A stretch of 64,000 nucleotides of DNA, taken from NCBI GenBank assembly GCA_003987725.1, contig RXJH01000008.1, forward strand, positions 1 through 64,000, given 5' to 3'. The position numbers and the translations under genes were made by a program. Under the pieces are notes generated by a model. It made no database searches. It worked only from the letters and a program-made list of their open reading frames with translations, and was not told where the DNA came from. Source of the DNA: Hyphomicrobium sp. GTDB taxonomy: Bacteria; Pseudomonadota; Alphaproteobacteria; Rhizobiales; Hyphomicrobiaceae. Below, in pieces: positions 46,940 to 56,442 of the stretch (positions are counted from its first letter, which is position 1; each line of letters opens with the position of its first letter).

Positions 46940-47959
46940 CGCCTCGTTGAGGTCGAACGTGACGATATTCGTCGCGATCACGCCTTTGTCGCGAATAAGC
47001 TCGACGCGTCCGCTGTAACGGCCAACCGGCCAAGTGTCGCCGAGACGCCGCTTGCCGGCAAACGCGACATACGTCGCCTTATCGCGCTCGAGCGGCGCCG
47101 CGCTCTCGTCTAAAATCTCGCTGCCCGGCCCAGACGCCGTGAAATGCACCTGGTCGCCCTTCATCAGATTGATGAACCGGCCGTAGAGGATGAGCGCGGG
47201 CGATGCCGTCGTCAGCGGCACGACATTGCGGTGGTCGACTTCGAGACCCTCGACCGTCGGCGGCGCACCGGCGAAGTCGGCGCCAATCATCTCGCCGTTT
47301 TTGTAGGGAAACGCCGCAGCGGCCTGCGGCTCCCAAAGCCCTGGACCGCGCGCATTGGGATCGCATTTTCCGTCCGTCGCATCGGGAAGAAATGGATCGA
47401 TGGTCTTCCCGTCGTGACGAACGCTGATGTGCACTTGCGCGAAGTCCGCCAGTCCCGAGTAACCGGCTTCGCCTAAAGCATCGCCGCGCTTGACGGTCTG
47501 TCCCTTGGCGACGCGCACGCTCCCCTGATGCATGTGGCAGTATTGGGTTTCCCAGCCGCCGCCATGATCGATGATGACGCCGTTGCCGCATTCGCGGCCG
47601 GCAACGTCCTGCGGTTTGGCTTTCTTGAAGAAGAGGTCCTGAACCCCGTCCCTCACGGCCTTCACCGTGCCGTCGGCCGAGGCGAGGACGGAAACCGGCG
47701 GCGTCGTGGCGGCCGCGGAGAGCAGGCGGAAATCGACGCCGCTGTGCTTGTCGTAGGTCGCGCGGCCGCACATGTAGTCCGTAGCCGGGCGGCCAGGGTC
47801 GATATCGACGTAATTCTGGATGAAGCAGGTCTTGTGGGGCTGACAGACGAGCGGAAGCGACAGGACCGGCCGGTCATCGGCGACGGCCTCGTGCACTAGG
47901 AGAGACGGCAGCAAAAGCCCTAACGCCAGAAAAGCGGACCGCCATCGTTGAAGCTGCAT
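46931..47959 (-). CDS. M23 family metallopeptidase, secreted
   Basis: A 342-residue exported protein with a signal peptide (about 1-27, ending EAVA). The LytM/M23 domain (about 60-200) has the zinc ligands in YDKHSGVDFRLL and the final His in AQVHISVRHDG, with the second catalytic His in ETQYCHMHQGS. A C-terminal domain of 130 residues is of unknown type. Such enzymes cut peptide cross-links of peptidoglycan or act as regulators of other hydrolases. It is divergent from leuB. Confidence 0.88.
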   Translation of the reverse strand: MQLQRWRSAFLALGLLLPSLLVHEAVADDRPVLSLPLVCQPHKTCFIQNYVDIDPGRPATDYMCGRATYDKHSGVDFRLLSAAATTPPVSVLASADGTVKAVRDGVQDLFFKKAKPQDVAGRECGNGVIIDHGGGWETQYCHMHQGSVRVAKGQTVKRGDALGEAGYSGLADFAQVHISVRHDGKTIDPFLPDATDGKCDPNARGPGLWEPQAAAAFPYKNGEMIGADFAGAPPTVEGLEVDHRNVVPLTTASPALILYGRFINLMKGDQVHFTASGPGSEILDESAAPLERDKATYVAFAGKRRLGDTWPVGRYSGRVELIRDKGVIATNIVTFDLNEASR

Positions 47960-48078
47960 GGGACCCTCTGCGCCAAAGTGCCGTTTTTTGTAGCCGGGAG
48001 CTTGCCGCGCGCCGAACCAAAAGGTAGCACTCCCCCCGACAGATTTCCCCTCTTCAGTTGACCAAGGATTGTTAACGG

Positions 48079-49194
48079 ATGACGACGCACAACCTCCTTT
48101 TGCTCCCTGGCGACGGTATCGGCGTCGAAACGATCGCAGAGGTCGAGCGCCTCATCACGTTCTTCAACAACAAGAGCAATACGGTTCGTTTTGAAGTCGA
48201 TCGCGATCTCGTCGGCGGCGCCGCTTACGACGCGCACGGCGTTGCGATCACCGACGAAGCGATGGCCAAGGCTCAAAAAGCCGATGCTGTGATTTTCGGC
48301 GCCGTCGGCGGACCGAAATGGGCAAATGTTCCGTATCAGCACCGTCCGGAAGCCGGTCTCCTTCGTCTCAGAAAGGATCTTGCGCTCTTCGCCAATCTTC
48401 GCCCGGCAATCTGCTATCCCGCACTCGCCGATGCCTCGAGCCTGAAGCGCGAGCTGGTCGAAGGCCTCGACATCATGATCGTGCGCGAGCTGACCGGCGG
48501 CGTCTATTTCGGCGAACCGAAGGAAATCGTGACGCTCGAGAACGGCGAGCAGCGCGCTGTCGATACGCAGGTCTATTCCACGCACGAAATCGAACGCATT
48601 ACCAAGGTCGCATTCGACCTCGCCCGCAAGCGCCGGAACCTCGTCCACTCGGCCGAAAAGCACAACGTCATGCGGACCGGCCTGCTCTGGAAGAAAGTCA
48701 CGACCGAAGTCCACAAATCGTATGCATCCGATGTGACGCTCGAGCATATCCTGGCCGACAACTGCGCGATGCAGCTGATCCGCAATCCGAAGCAGTTCGA
48801 CGTCATCGTCACCGACAACCTGTTCGGCGATGTCCTCTCGGACGAAGCGGCGATGATGACGGGCTCGCTCGGCATGTTGCCGTCTGCGTCGCTCGGCGCG
48901 CCGGATCCCAAGACGGGCCGCCGCAAGGCGCTCTACGAGCCCGTGCATGGTTCGGCACCGGATATTGCTGGCAAGGGCCTCGCCAATCCGATCGCAACGA
49001 TCGCTTCGTTCGCAATGGCGCTGCGCTATTCGTTCGATCTCGGAAACGAAGCCGATCTCGTCGATCAGGCGATCGCCCGCGTTCTCGACAAGGGCCTTCG
49101 CACGGGCGACATCATGCAGCCGGGCATGACCAAGGTCGGCACGAGCGAAATGGGCAAGGCAATCGAAACCGAATTGAAGGCGATCGCCGCTTAG
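48079..49194 (+). CDS. leuB: 3-isopropylmalate dehydrogenase
   Basis: Oxidises and decarboxylates 3-isopropylmalate to 2-ketoisocaproate, the step after LeuCD. It has 371 residues. [17 protein letters not shown] at the N-terminus, [10 protein letters not shown] (substrate), [14 protein letters not shown] and the metal/NAD+ segment [26 protein letters not shown] with [18 protein letters not shown] are intact. It is 39 kb from leuD and is monocistronic. A dispersed repeat follows its stop. Confidence 0.97.
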   Translation: MTTHNLLLLPGDGIGVETIAEVERLITFFNNKSNTVRFEVDRDLVGGAAYDAHGVAITDEAMAKAQKADAVIFGAVGGPKWANVPYQHRPEAGLLRLRKDLALFANLRPAICYPALADASSLKRELVEGLDIMIVRELTGGVYFGEPKEIVTLENGEQRAVDTQVYSTHEIERITKVAFDLARKRRNLVHSAEKHNVMRTGLLWKKVTTEVHKSYASDVTLEHILADNCAMQLIRNPKQFDVIVTDNLFGDVLSDEAAMMTGSLGMLPSASLGAPDPKTGRRKALYEPVHGSAPDIAGKGLANPIATIASFAMALRYSFDLGNEADLVDQAIARVLDKGLRTGDIMQPGMTKVGTSEMGKAIETELKAIAA

Positions 49195-49202
49195 CGATAT
49201 TC

Positions 49203-49345
49203 GTCATCCTCGAACGCATGAGCGCCTGCGAAGGCGTTCGGGGATCCAGCGTTGGACTCGTCGAAGACCCCTTAGGTCTTTTAGGCGCCTCCGGCGGATT
49301 TTTACGCTGGATCCCCGGCCTTCGACGCGCCCGGCCGAGGATGAC
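49203..49345. repeat. Dispersed inverted-repeat element, copy 2
   Basis: The element opens GTCATCCTCGAACGC, carries CGGGGATCCAGCGTT and TCGAAGAC, then ACGCTGGATCCCCGG, and closes CGAGGATGAC. The GATCC blocks and the outer GTCATCCTCG/CGAGGATGAC ends are inverted repeats. It shares its cores in the same order with copy 1 at 23145-23275. A short inner hairpin, ACCCCTTAGGTCTTTTAGGCG-like, is absent from copy 1. It fills most of the gap between leuB and the facing secreted-protein gene. Confidence 0.65.
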
Positions 49346-49355
49346 GGCGACACAA

Positions 49356-49802
49356 TCAAACGCTCGGTTCGTCCTTGCACGCGCTCGGCTGGCCTTGAAT
49401 GGCCCCGCGCGCCGTCCAGCGCGGCTTGCCATCCCCCGGCGCCGCCTGTTCGGTTCGCGACACGAAATAGAATTCATAGCAGTTCGTATCGACGCGACTG
49501 ACGCGATAGCATCCGCCCGTCTCGTCGTAATCATAGATCGTGCAGAGCGTGCCTTGCGTAATCGACCAATGGCCCGTGAGCGTCATGTCGCGCTCGACGT
49601 ACTTGAGCCGGCCGTCAGCGCCGTAGTGCTCGGTGAAAACCTTCCCGCTCACGTAGCGCCCGTCGAGCGTCGCATCGCTGAACCGCCGCAGCTCTTCATC
49701 GTTCAGCCAGGCCGTCATTGCCGATGTCGAAGGCGTGAGTGCTGGAGAGCACAGCGCGAGCGCTCCGATGGTCAACATCATCAGCGTTTTCAGCGGATAC
49801 AA
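49356..49802 (-). CDS. Small secreted hypothetical protein, 148 residues
   Basis: A signal peptide (MYPLKTLMMLTIGALALCSPALT) precedes a mature chain of about 120 residues with four Cys. The beta-rich segment GKVFTEHYGADGRLKYVERDMTLTGHWSITQGTLCTIYDYDETGGCYRV looks like the fold of secreted lipocalin-like or DUF995-type proteins of alphaproteobacteria, without a certain match. The function is unknown. It converges with leuB across the dispersed repeat. Confidence 0.65.
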   Translation of the reverse strand: MYPLKTLMMLTIGALALCSPALTPSTSAMTAWLNDEELRRFSDATLDGRYVSGKVFTEHYGADGRLKYVERDMTLTGHWSITQGTLCTIYDYDETGGCYRVSRVDTNCYEFYFVSRTEQAAPGDGKPRWTARGAIQGQPSACKDEPSV

Positions 49803-50080
49803 AGCGTCCCCTTGTCGTCGATTTCGAATTGCGAGTTGCGGCCACGGCTAACGGAATAAATTGTTTGCTTCACGGCGGCGAACCGTCCGCGCTGCACGTC
49901 ATTCGTCCTATTCGAAGTTCCATTAAAAACGCGTGCACCCGCGTCGGCGGAGCCCATATCGTCCCAAACCTCGACAATCCTTGAAAATCATGGGTGAGCC
50001 GCGTATGTGAAGCCCCTGAAGAGATGCGTCGCGCGGGCAGAACTCGTCGACAAAACCTGGTTTTTCAAGGACATAACGTC

Positions 50081-51109
50081 ATGGGCTATAAGGTCGCCAT
50101 CGTCGGCGCCACGGGCAACGTAGGCCGCGAGATGTTGAAGGTGCTCGCGGAACGGAAATTTCCCGTCAGCGAGCTTCATGCATTGGCCTCGCGCCGCTCG
50201 CTGGGCACGGAAGTCTCCTTCGGCGATCGCGTCATCAAATGCCAGGACCTGGAGACGTTCGATTTCAAAGGCATCGACTTCTGCCTGATGTCGGCAGGCT
50301 CGACCGTTTCGAAGGAATGGTCGCCGCGCATCGGCGCTCAGGGCGCGATCGTCATCGATAACTCGTCGTGCTGGCGTTACGACCAGGACGTGCCGCTCGT
50401 GGTGCCGGAAGTGAATGCCGACGCCGTGCGCGGCTTCGCGAAGAAGAACATCATCGCCAATCCGAACTGCTCGACCGCGCAGCTCGTCGTCGCGCTGAAG
50501 CCGCTGCACGACGCGGCAACCATCAAGCGCGTTGTCGTTTCGACCTACCAGTCCGTCTCCGGCGCCGGCAAGGATGCCATGGACGAGCTCTGGCAGCAGA
50601 CCAAGGGCAAGTACGTGCCCGGTCAGGAAGTCGATCCGAAGAAGTTTCCGAAGCAGATCGCATTCAACTGCATTCCTCACATCGACGTCTTCATGGAAGA
50701 CGGATACACGAAAGAGGAATGGAAGATGCTCGCCGAAACCAAGAAGATCTTGGATCCCAAGATCAAGCTGTCGGCGACCTGCGTGCGCGTGCCGGTCTTC
50801 GTCGGCCATTCCGAAGCCGTCAACATCGAGTTCGAAAAGCCGATCAGCCCTGAGGAAGCTCGCGAGATTCTGCGCGCCTCCCCTGGCGTTGTCGTCATCG
50901 ATAAGCGCGAGGCGGGTGGCTACATCACGCCCGTCGAGGCCGCAGGTGAGTTCGCGACGTTCGTCTCGCGCATTCGCGAGGACGCAACCGTCGAAAACGG
51001 TCTCGCGATGTGGATCGTCTCCGACAACCTTCTGAAAGGCGCTGCACTCAACGCCGTCCAGATCGCGGAGACGATCGTCAACCAGCACCTAGTACCGAAG
51101 GCCGCTTAA
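50081..51109 (+). CDS. asd: Aspartate-semialdehyde dehydrogenase
   Basis: Makes aspartate semialdehyde from aspartyl phosphate for lysine, threonine and methionine synthesis. It has 342 residues. The NADP motif GATGNVGREMLKVL, the catalytic Cys in NPNCSTAQLV (near residue 130) and the His in VPVFVGHSEAVNIEF are intact. ATG 50081 follows AAGGACATAACGTC. Its TAA shares bases with the TAA of the facing marR gene (TTAA at 51106-51109). Confidence 0.97.
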   Translation: MGYKVAIVGATGNVGREMLKVLAERKFPVSELHALASRRSLGTEVSFGDRVIKCQDLETFDFKGIDFCLMSAGSTVSKEWSPRIGAQGAIVIDNSSCWRYDQDVPLVVPEVNADAVRGFAKKNIIANPNCSTAQLVVALKPLHDAATIKRVVVSTYQSVSGAGKDAMDELWQQTKGKYVPGQEVDPKKFPKQIAFNCIPHIDVFMEDGYTKEEWKMLAETKKILDPKIKLSATCVRVPVFVGHSEAVNIEFEKPISPEEAREILRASPGVVVIDKREAGGYITPVEAAGEFATFVSRIREDATVENGLAMWIVSDNLLKGAALNAVQIAETIVNQHLVPKAA

Positions 51110-51612
51110 TTCCCGCGCCGCTGGGCTGGTGAGAGGGTGCCCGCAGATTTGCCGGCGCCCTCTTTATCGCTCAGGCGATTGAGAGCCTGAATGATCGTGC
51201 CGAGATCCTGGAGAAAGCGATCTCTGTTCTGTGCGGGCAAGCCCGCCAGAATGCGCTCATCCACCTTGCGCGCGAGCGGCTCGCGAGCTTTGAGAACTTT
51301 TGCGCCCTCGTCCGTCACCTTGACCGCGTAGGCGCGCGCATCGTCACGAGTCCGCCGCCGTTGCAGCAAGCCCTTCTTGAGCATACGGCGAACGACATCC
51401 GCCAGCGTGGAACGGTCGATGCCGGTCAGCTCCACGAGCTGCGTCTGGCTGACGCCCTCGTTCTGAGCGACAGTCAGCAGAATGGCATACTGACGAGGTG
51501 TTAGATCGTCGCCGCCCAGTTCGGTTTGGAAGAGTTCAGCTGCACCTTGTCCGGCTCTGTGTAGAAGGTGCAAAGGCGACCGCTCGAGGCGGTTTGCAGT
51601 GTCACGTGCCAT
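51106..51612 (-). CDS. MarR family transcriptional regulator
   Basis: A 168-residue winged-helix regulator. The DNA-binding part LTPRQYAILLTVAQNEGVSQTQLVELTGIDRSTLADVVRRMLKKGLLQRRR (about residues 40-95) and the wing DDARAYAVKVTDEG are standard; dimerisation helices lie at both ends. ATG 51612 (MARDTANRLERSPLHLLHRA) is used; earlier in-frame starts back to 51765 would add a basic tail. The target and ligand are unknown, since no enzyme or pump gene is beside it. It is at the end of the dapF-to-yciB strand run but separated by 216 bases. Confidence 0.88.
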   Translation of the reverse strand: MARDTANRLERSPLHLLHRAGQGAAELFQTELGGDDLTPRQYAILLTVAQNEGVSQTQLVELTGIDRSTLADVVRRMLKKGLLQRRRTRDDARAYAVKVTDEGAKVLKAREPLARKVDERILAGLPAQNRDRFLQDLGTIIQALNRLSDKEGAGKSAGTLSPAQRRGN

Positions 51613-51827
51613 TCCATGCCCCAGTGCATTCCGCCACTCTCCTCCCCGGAAAGACCGGCGTTCCGGGCGAAAGTCCCGGGCTGCCGATAAGACGAAACGA
51701 TAAAACCCACGGTTTAGTCGGTAGTTCCTGGAAGGAAACACGAGCAAGTGTGCTCCGTCCAGCAAAAAGACAAACAGTGTTCAAAATTATCAGAATTCTA
51801 AACTGGGCGAGGGAAAGCGGTGCGCGA

Positions 51828-52439
51828 TTAAGAGGCGTTTGGCCCGTCGCTTGGAGCCGGCTCATATTTCTTCAGTAGCCCGATCTGCGCGAGCGCGAAC
51901 ACGAATGTGATCGGCATGATGCCGAACACTTTGAACGCGACCCAGGTGTCGGTCGAGAAGAACCGCCACATCACCTCGTTGAGGATCGAAAGGAACACGA
52001 AGAAAAGCGCCCAGCGAAGCGTAAGAATGCGCCAACCCTCCTCCGAGAGACGCATGACGTCGCCGAACACGATCTTGAGGAACAGGCGTCCCGAGATGAG
52101 GCCCGCGATCAGGATGGCGGCGAACAGCCCATTCACGATCGTTGGTTTGATCTTGATGAAATGATCGTCCTGCAGCCACAGCGTTAGGCCGCCAAACACC
52201 AAGACGAAAACGCCGGTGACGAGCGGCATCGTTGCGATGCGCCCGAGAAGCGCCCGCGATGCCCCGAGCGCAATTACCGTCGCGACCATGAACGCGCCGG
52301 TGCCCGCGAAGATGCCGAAGCGGCTGTTGACGATGAAAAACACAATGAGCGGACCAAGCTCGACGACAAGCTTGATCAGCTGCTTGCGGTCGAACTGCGG
52401 CTCTTCGCTCGCGCCCGGCACCTTGTTCTGATCGGGCAT
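51828..52439 (-). CDS. yciB: YciB/IspZ septation protein, paralogue 2
   Basis: A 203-residue inner-membrane protein with about six helices of the intracellular septation protein A family. The start KQLIKLVVELGPLIVFFIVNS and the segment GGLTLWLQDDHFIKIKPTIVNGLF are the strongest family blocks (the D-x-x-F-x-K-x-K-P-T loop is kept). These proteins take part in envelope spacing and septation. It is four bases after a second member of the family, both downstream of ftsY. Confidence 0.92.
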   Translation of the reverse strand: MPDQNKVPGASEEPQFDRKQLIKLVVELGPLIVFFIVNSRFGIFAGTGAFMVATVIALGASRALLGRIATMPLVTGVFVLVFGGLTLWLQDDHFIKIKPTIVNGLFAAILIAGLISGRLFLKIVFGDVMRLSEEGWRILTLRWALFFVFLSILNEVMWRFFSTDTWVAFKVFGIMPITFVFALAQIGLLKKYEPAPSDGPNAS

Positions 52440-52443
52440 CTCT

Positions 52444-53112
52444 TCAGCCTTCAGCGTGAGACGGATCTGGGAGGCGATATTTTTGCATGAATCTCGTCAG
52501 CACCCACGCATAGAGTCCAGATACCGGCAAGACAACGGCGACCTTGAACAGGATCCATACATTTACGCCATCCATCTCATGACCCAGGATCTCGTACATA
52601 CGGTTTTCTTGAAAGGTCTGGCGAACATATTCGTTCGCGGCGGCCGTCAAAAAGAAGAAGAGCGCGAAGCTCCACGTGAACTTGTGCCAGCCTTCATCGG
52701 TATAATGGAACGTCTTTTCGAAAACATATTTGAAGAAATTCTGATTGAGCCAAAGTCCTGAGATCAGGAACACGCCGAACAACGCGTTGAAAATTGTAAC
52801 TTTGATCTGAACCCACATCGGGTCATGTGTGATGATCGTCAGCCCGGCGAAAACGATCGTAACGCTCGATGCGATGAGCGGAAAAATCGGCGGCCGGTGA
52901 AACATGTAGAGCATCACGGCGATGGCGAGGAACGTCGTTCCGATCAGCGCCCAAGTGCCCGTATTGATGCCGAAGAAGGCATTGACGACAAACATCGTCA
53001 CCAACGGCCCGAATTCGCTGAGAATGTTGATCGACTGCTCTGCGTTGAATGGAAACCAGCGCTTCCGTGACTTCATGAGTGGAGCATTCCCGGCATTTAC
53101 GTCTTGCGTCAT
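52444..53112 (-). CDS. YciB/IspZ septation-type protein, paralogue 1 (diverged)
   Basis: A 222-residue membrane protein related to the following yciB gene. INILSEFGPLVTMFVVNAFFGINTGTWALIG, FAGLTIITHDPMWVQIKVTIFNALFG and the TDEGWHKFTWSFALFFFLTAAANEYVRQTF block match, but the family's lysine/proline loop is changed (HDPMWVQIKVTI instead of D-x-x-F-x-K-x-K-P-T). It is longer at both ends. I use ATG 53112; ATG 53124 is also in frame. It probably has a related but distinct role. It sits between ftsY and the canonical copy. Confidence 0.85.
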   Translation of the reverse strand: MTQDVNAGNAPLMKSRKRWFPFNAEQSINILSEFGPLVTMFVVNAFFGINTGTWALIGTTFLAIAVMLYMFHRPPIFPLIASSVTIVFAGLTIITHDPMWVQIKVTIFNALFGVFLISGLWLNQNFFKYVFEKTFHYTDEGWHKFTWSFALFFFLTAAANEYVRQTFQENRMYEILGHEMDGVNVWILFKVAVVLPVSGLYAWVLTRFMQKYRLPDPSHAEG

Positions 53113-53135
53113 ATGGCGTCCCATTCCCCGAGATG

Positions 53136-54242
53136 TCAGTTACCTGCGATGGCTTGCGCGAAATCCGCGGCGGAAAAGGCTTGCAGGTCATCTGCCCCTT
53201 CTCCAACGCCGACGGCATGCACAGGCAGGCCGAACTTGGCTGCAATCGCGACAAGAATGCCCCCGCGAGCGGTCCCGTCGAGCTTCGTCATAATCAAACC
53301 AGTCACTCCGGCGCGATCCCGAAAGACCTCAACTTGGCTCAAGGCGTTCTGACCCGTCGTCGCATCGAGCACAAGAACAACGTCGTGCGGCGCGCTTGCA
53401 TCCACCTTCTTTAAAACGCGTGTGACTTTTTCGAGTTCTTCCATAAGCACCTGCTTATTTTGCAGACGCCCGGCCGTATCCAGCAAAAGCACATCCGCGC
53501 CAGTGGCTTGCGCCTGCTTCAAGGCATCGTAGGCGAGCCCCGAGGAATCGCCGCCGACTTCGCGCGCGACAACGGGCACACCCGCACGCTCGCCCCACAC
53601 CTTCAACTGGTCGATGGCTGCGGCACGAAAGGTATCACCCGCGGCGAGCACAACCGATTTGCCTTCTGCTTTGAACTTGTTGGCTAGCTTGCCGATCGTC
53701 GTCGTTTTGCCCGTACCGTTGACGCCGACCATCATAATCACGTGCGGCTTATGTGATGCTTCGATGACAAGAGGTTTTGCGACAGGCGTGAGCACCCGCT
53801 CGACCTCGGATGCCAGAATGGTTCTGACCTCGTCGGCCGAAATACCCTTTTCAAAACGTCCCTTGCCGATCGCGTTCGTGATGCGGCTCGTCGTTTCGAG
53901 ACCGAGATCCGACTGGATCAACAGGTCTTCGAGATCGTCGATGGTATTGGCATCGAGCTTTCGCTTCGAAAAGAGATCCGTGATGCCGGAGGTCAGCTTC
54001 GACGACGTTTTGCCGAGCCCCGACTTCAGTCGCTGAAACCAACTCTGCTTTACGGGCTCGGCTTTGACCGTGACCTCTTTGACCTGAACCGGCGGCGCGG
54101 CCGCGTCGGCAGCCGCGGCTTCCGGCGCCGTGCCGGAAACATCATGTTCAGCAGGCTTCACTTCCGGCGCCTGAACCGGCTCCGCCGCGCCCTTGAAAAA
54201 GCGTCCGAAGATGCCTTTGCCTTTTTCCTTGGACTCGCTCAC
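53136..54242 (-). CDS. ftsY: Signal recognition particle receptor FtsY
   Basis: The SRP receptor GTPase at the inner membrane, partner of Ffh. It has 368 residues: an acidic/Ala-rich A region of about 60 residues, the N helical bundle, and the G domain with GVNGTGKTTTIGKLANK (near 175), DTAGRLQNKQVLMEE and MTKLDGTARGGILV. It starts with GTG, and its first base is the last base of the mtaB stop codon (TAGTG). It is in the dapF-mtaB-ftsY-yciB run. Confidence 0.96.
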   Translation of the reverse strand: MSESKEKGKGIFGRFFKGAAEPVQAPEVKPAEHDVSGTAPEAAAADAAAPPVQVKEVTVKAEPVKQSWFQRLKSGLGKTSSKLTSGITDLFSKRKLDANTIDDLEDLLIQSDLGLETTSRITNAIGKGRFEKGISADEVRTILASEVERVLTPVAKPLVIEASHKPHVIMMVGVNGTGKTTTIGKLANKFKAEGKSVVLAAGDTFRAAAIDQLKVWGERAGVPVVAREVGGDSSGLAYDALKQAQATGADVLLLDTAGRLQNKQVLMEELEKVTRVLKKVDASAPHDVVLVLDATTGQNALSQVEVFRDRAGVTGLIMTKLDGTARGGILVAIAAKFGLPVHAVGVGEGADDLQAFSAADFAQAIAGN

Positions 54243-55501
54243 TAGACCGCCTCGCCGACAAGCCGCTGCGCATCGGCGCCATTGATGTGTGTTCGAACGA
54301 TCGTCCCGGCGCTGTGCGCGCGTTCGCCTTGCATGAAAACCTCAGCATATTGTGGTGTGCGCCCGTTGCCGTCTCGCTCGATCAGCACCTCGACCACCTG
54401 TCCTCGCTGACTTTCGAGATACGAGCTGAGCACCGCGCCGCCCTTGCCGCGCAGCTTCGCGGCGCGCTCCTTGACGATGTTTCCGGGAACTTGCGGCATG
54501 CGCGCCGCCGGCGCGCCCCGGCGCGGAGAAAAGGGAAAGACGTGCAGATACGTCAGTCCGCAGTCATCCACGATGTTCAGTGAGTTTTCGAACATATCAT
54601 CCGTTTCGGTTGGAAATCCCGCGATGAGATCGGCGCCGAATACGACGTCGGGCCTGAGGGCTCGCGCTCTCTCGCAGAAGGCAATCGCATCGGCACGCAA
54701 ATGCCGCCGCTTCATCCGCTTCAAAGTCAGATCGTCGCCAGCCTGCAATGACAGATGCAAATGCGGCATCAACCGCTCCTCTTCACCAAGCGCGATCATT
54801 AGATCGGGATCGGCTTCGACTTGGTCGATCGACGAAAGCCTGAGGCGCTTGACCTCCGGCACATGCTTCAACACCTGGCGAACGAGCTTGCCGAGCGTGG
54901 CGGCTCCAGGCAGATCGCGGCCGTACGACGTGATGTCGACGCCCGTCAAAACGACCTCGAAGTATCCGCGTTCGACGAGCGCACGCACTTGGTTGACCAC
55001 CTCGCCCGCCGGCACCGAACGTGACGGCCCGCGTCCGAACGGAATGATGCAAAACGTGCAGCGATGATCGCATCCATTCTGTATCTGCAGATAAGCCCGC
55101 GTATGCGAATGGAAACCGTCGATCATATGCAGCGCCGACTCGCGCACGCTCATGATGTCGTTGACCAGAACCCGCTCGCTTGTCGCGGTCGACAATCCGG
55201 CGAAGGTCTCGGCCTTCATCTTCTCCGCGTTGCCGATGACGTGATCGACTTCCGCCATATCGGCAAAGCGTTCGGGCTCAACCTGCGCCGCGCATCCGGT
55301 AACGATGATGCGTGCGTCCGGTCGCGAACGCCGCAGCTTGCGGACAGTTTGCGCCGCCTGCCGCACGGCCTCACCGGTCACCGCACACGTATTGACGATG
55401 ACCGCGTTATCAAGCCCCGCCTCCCGTGCGTGACGCCGCATCACCTCGGATTCGTAAACATTCAGCCGGCAGCCGAGCGTTATCACTTCGGGTTCGGACA
55501 T
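54242..55501 (-). CDS. mtaB: tRNA t6A37 methylthiotransferase MtaB
   Basis: A radical SAM enzyme that converts t6A to ms2t6A at position 37 of ANN-decoding tRNAs. It has 419 residues. The N-terminal cluster Cys are in LGCRLNVYESE, NTCAVTGEAV and VTGCAAQ; the radical SAM cluster is in IQNGCDHRCTFCIIPFGRGPSRS; the C-terminal TRAM domain binds RNA. It lies between dapF (71 bases) and ftsY (overlapping by one base), which is the classic order in alphaproteobacteria. Confidence 0.96.
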   Translation of the reverse strand: MSEPEVITLGCRLNVYESEVMRRHAREAGLDNAVIVNTCAVTGEAVRQAAQTVRKLRRSRPDARIIVTGCAAQVEPERFADMAEVDHVIGNAEKMKAETFAGLSTATSERVLVNDIMSVRESALHMIDGFHSHTRAYLQIQNGCDHRCTFCIIPFGRGPSRSVPAGEVVNQVRALVERGYFEVVLTGVDITSYGRDLPGAATLGKLVRQVLKHVPEVKRLRLSSIDQVEADPDLMIALGEEERLMPHLHLSLQAGDDLTLKRMKRRHLRADAIAFCERARALRPDVVFGADLIAGFPTETDDMFENSLNIVDDCGLTYLHVFPFSPRRGAPAARMPQVPGNIVKERAAKLRGKGGAVLSSYLESQRGQVVEVLIERDGNGRTPQYAEVFMQGERAHSAGTIVRTHINGADAQRLVGEAV

Positions 55502-55572
55502 GGGCTCTGTCGTCGTTCCTTTTGCGAGGCGCCCGCGAAGAGCAAGGCTCGAGGTCCGATTGAGATGCCGGA

Positions 55573-56442
55573 CTAAACCGACACCTTCGCCAATTTTGAA
55601 AAATCGATCGCGCCCTCGTACTCGAATTCTACGGGGCCCGTCATCAGGATGTGGTTATTGGCCGCCCACTCGATCTTGAGATCGCCGCCAGGCAACGTCA
55701 CTTGGACGCTGCGACCTGTCAGCTTCTTCCGGGCGGCCGAAACCGCCGCAGCACATGCGGCCGATCCGCATGCCAGCGTTAAGCCTGCCCCGCGCTCCCA
55801 GGTTCTGAGCAGAATGGATTGGGCCGACGTCACCTGCGCCAGCGAGATGTTCGCGCGCTCCGGAAAAATCGGGTGGTTCTCGAGCAAGGGGCCAAACCGG
55901 CCAAGATCGTAAAGATCGAGATCCTCGACCCAGAAGATCGCATGCGGATTACCGACATTGACGACCGATGGCGAGTGCAGCACCGGATCGTCGATCGGCC
56001 CAACCTGCAATTCGATGGCGCGCGTATCGCGAAACTCTTCCGACAGCGGAATATCCTGCCAGTCGAATTTGGGCTCGCCCATATCGACCGTTATCGACGC
56101 CTGGTTCTTGACGACGGTATCGAGAACGCCAGCGCGCGTTTCGACCAGAAAGCGTTCGCCCGCTCCGCCTTGCGACAGAAACCAGCCAACGCAGCGCATG
56201 CCGTTGCCGCAGGCGCCCGCTTCCGATCCGTCGGCATTGTAAATGCGCACATAGGATTGCGTGCCAGCGGTCTTAGGCGCGTGCAGAACCATCATTTGGT
56301 CGAACCGCGATATGCGGTCGGCGGCCACCGCAGCGGCCTCTTCCGGCGTGAACGTCCGGCTGCTGTTGCGCAAATCGACAACGACAATCTCGTTGCCGAG
56401 CCCGTTCATTTTGAGGAAGGGAATGGTCGATGCCGTATTCAT
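55573..56442 (-). CDS. dapF: Diaminopimelate epimerase
   Basis: A PLP-independent epimerase converting LL- to meso-diaminopimelate for lysine and peptidoglycan. It has 289 residues. [14 protein letters not shown] at the N-terminus and both catalytic Cys are present: [13 protein letters not shown] (near residue 78) and [14 protein letters not shown] (near 226). It is the first gene of the dapF-mtaB-ftsY-yciB run. Its upstream region holds a set of strong hairpins. Confidence 0.97.
   Translation of the reverse strand: MNTASTIPFLKMNGLGNEIVVVDLRNSSRTFTPEEAAAVAADRISRFDQMMVLHAPKTAGTQSYVRIYNADGSEAGACGNGMRCVGWFLSQGGAGERFLVETRAGVLDTVVKNQASITVDMGEPKFDWQDIPLSEEFRDTRAIELQVGPIDDPVLHSPSVVNVGNPHAIFWVEDLDLYDLGRFGPLLENHPIFPERANISLAQVTSAQSILLRTWERGAGLTLACGSAACAAAVSAARKKLTGRSVQVTLPGGDLKIEWAANNHILMTGPVEFEYEGAIDFSKLAKVSV

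Noticed and set aside
48318-49859. A 513-codon open frame across leuB and the repeat behind it
   Set aside because: It runs in another frame through leuB, then through a repeat and the antisense of a secreted-protein gene; the translation is Arg/Ser-rich without motifs.
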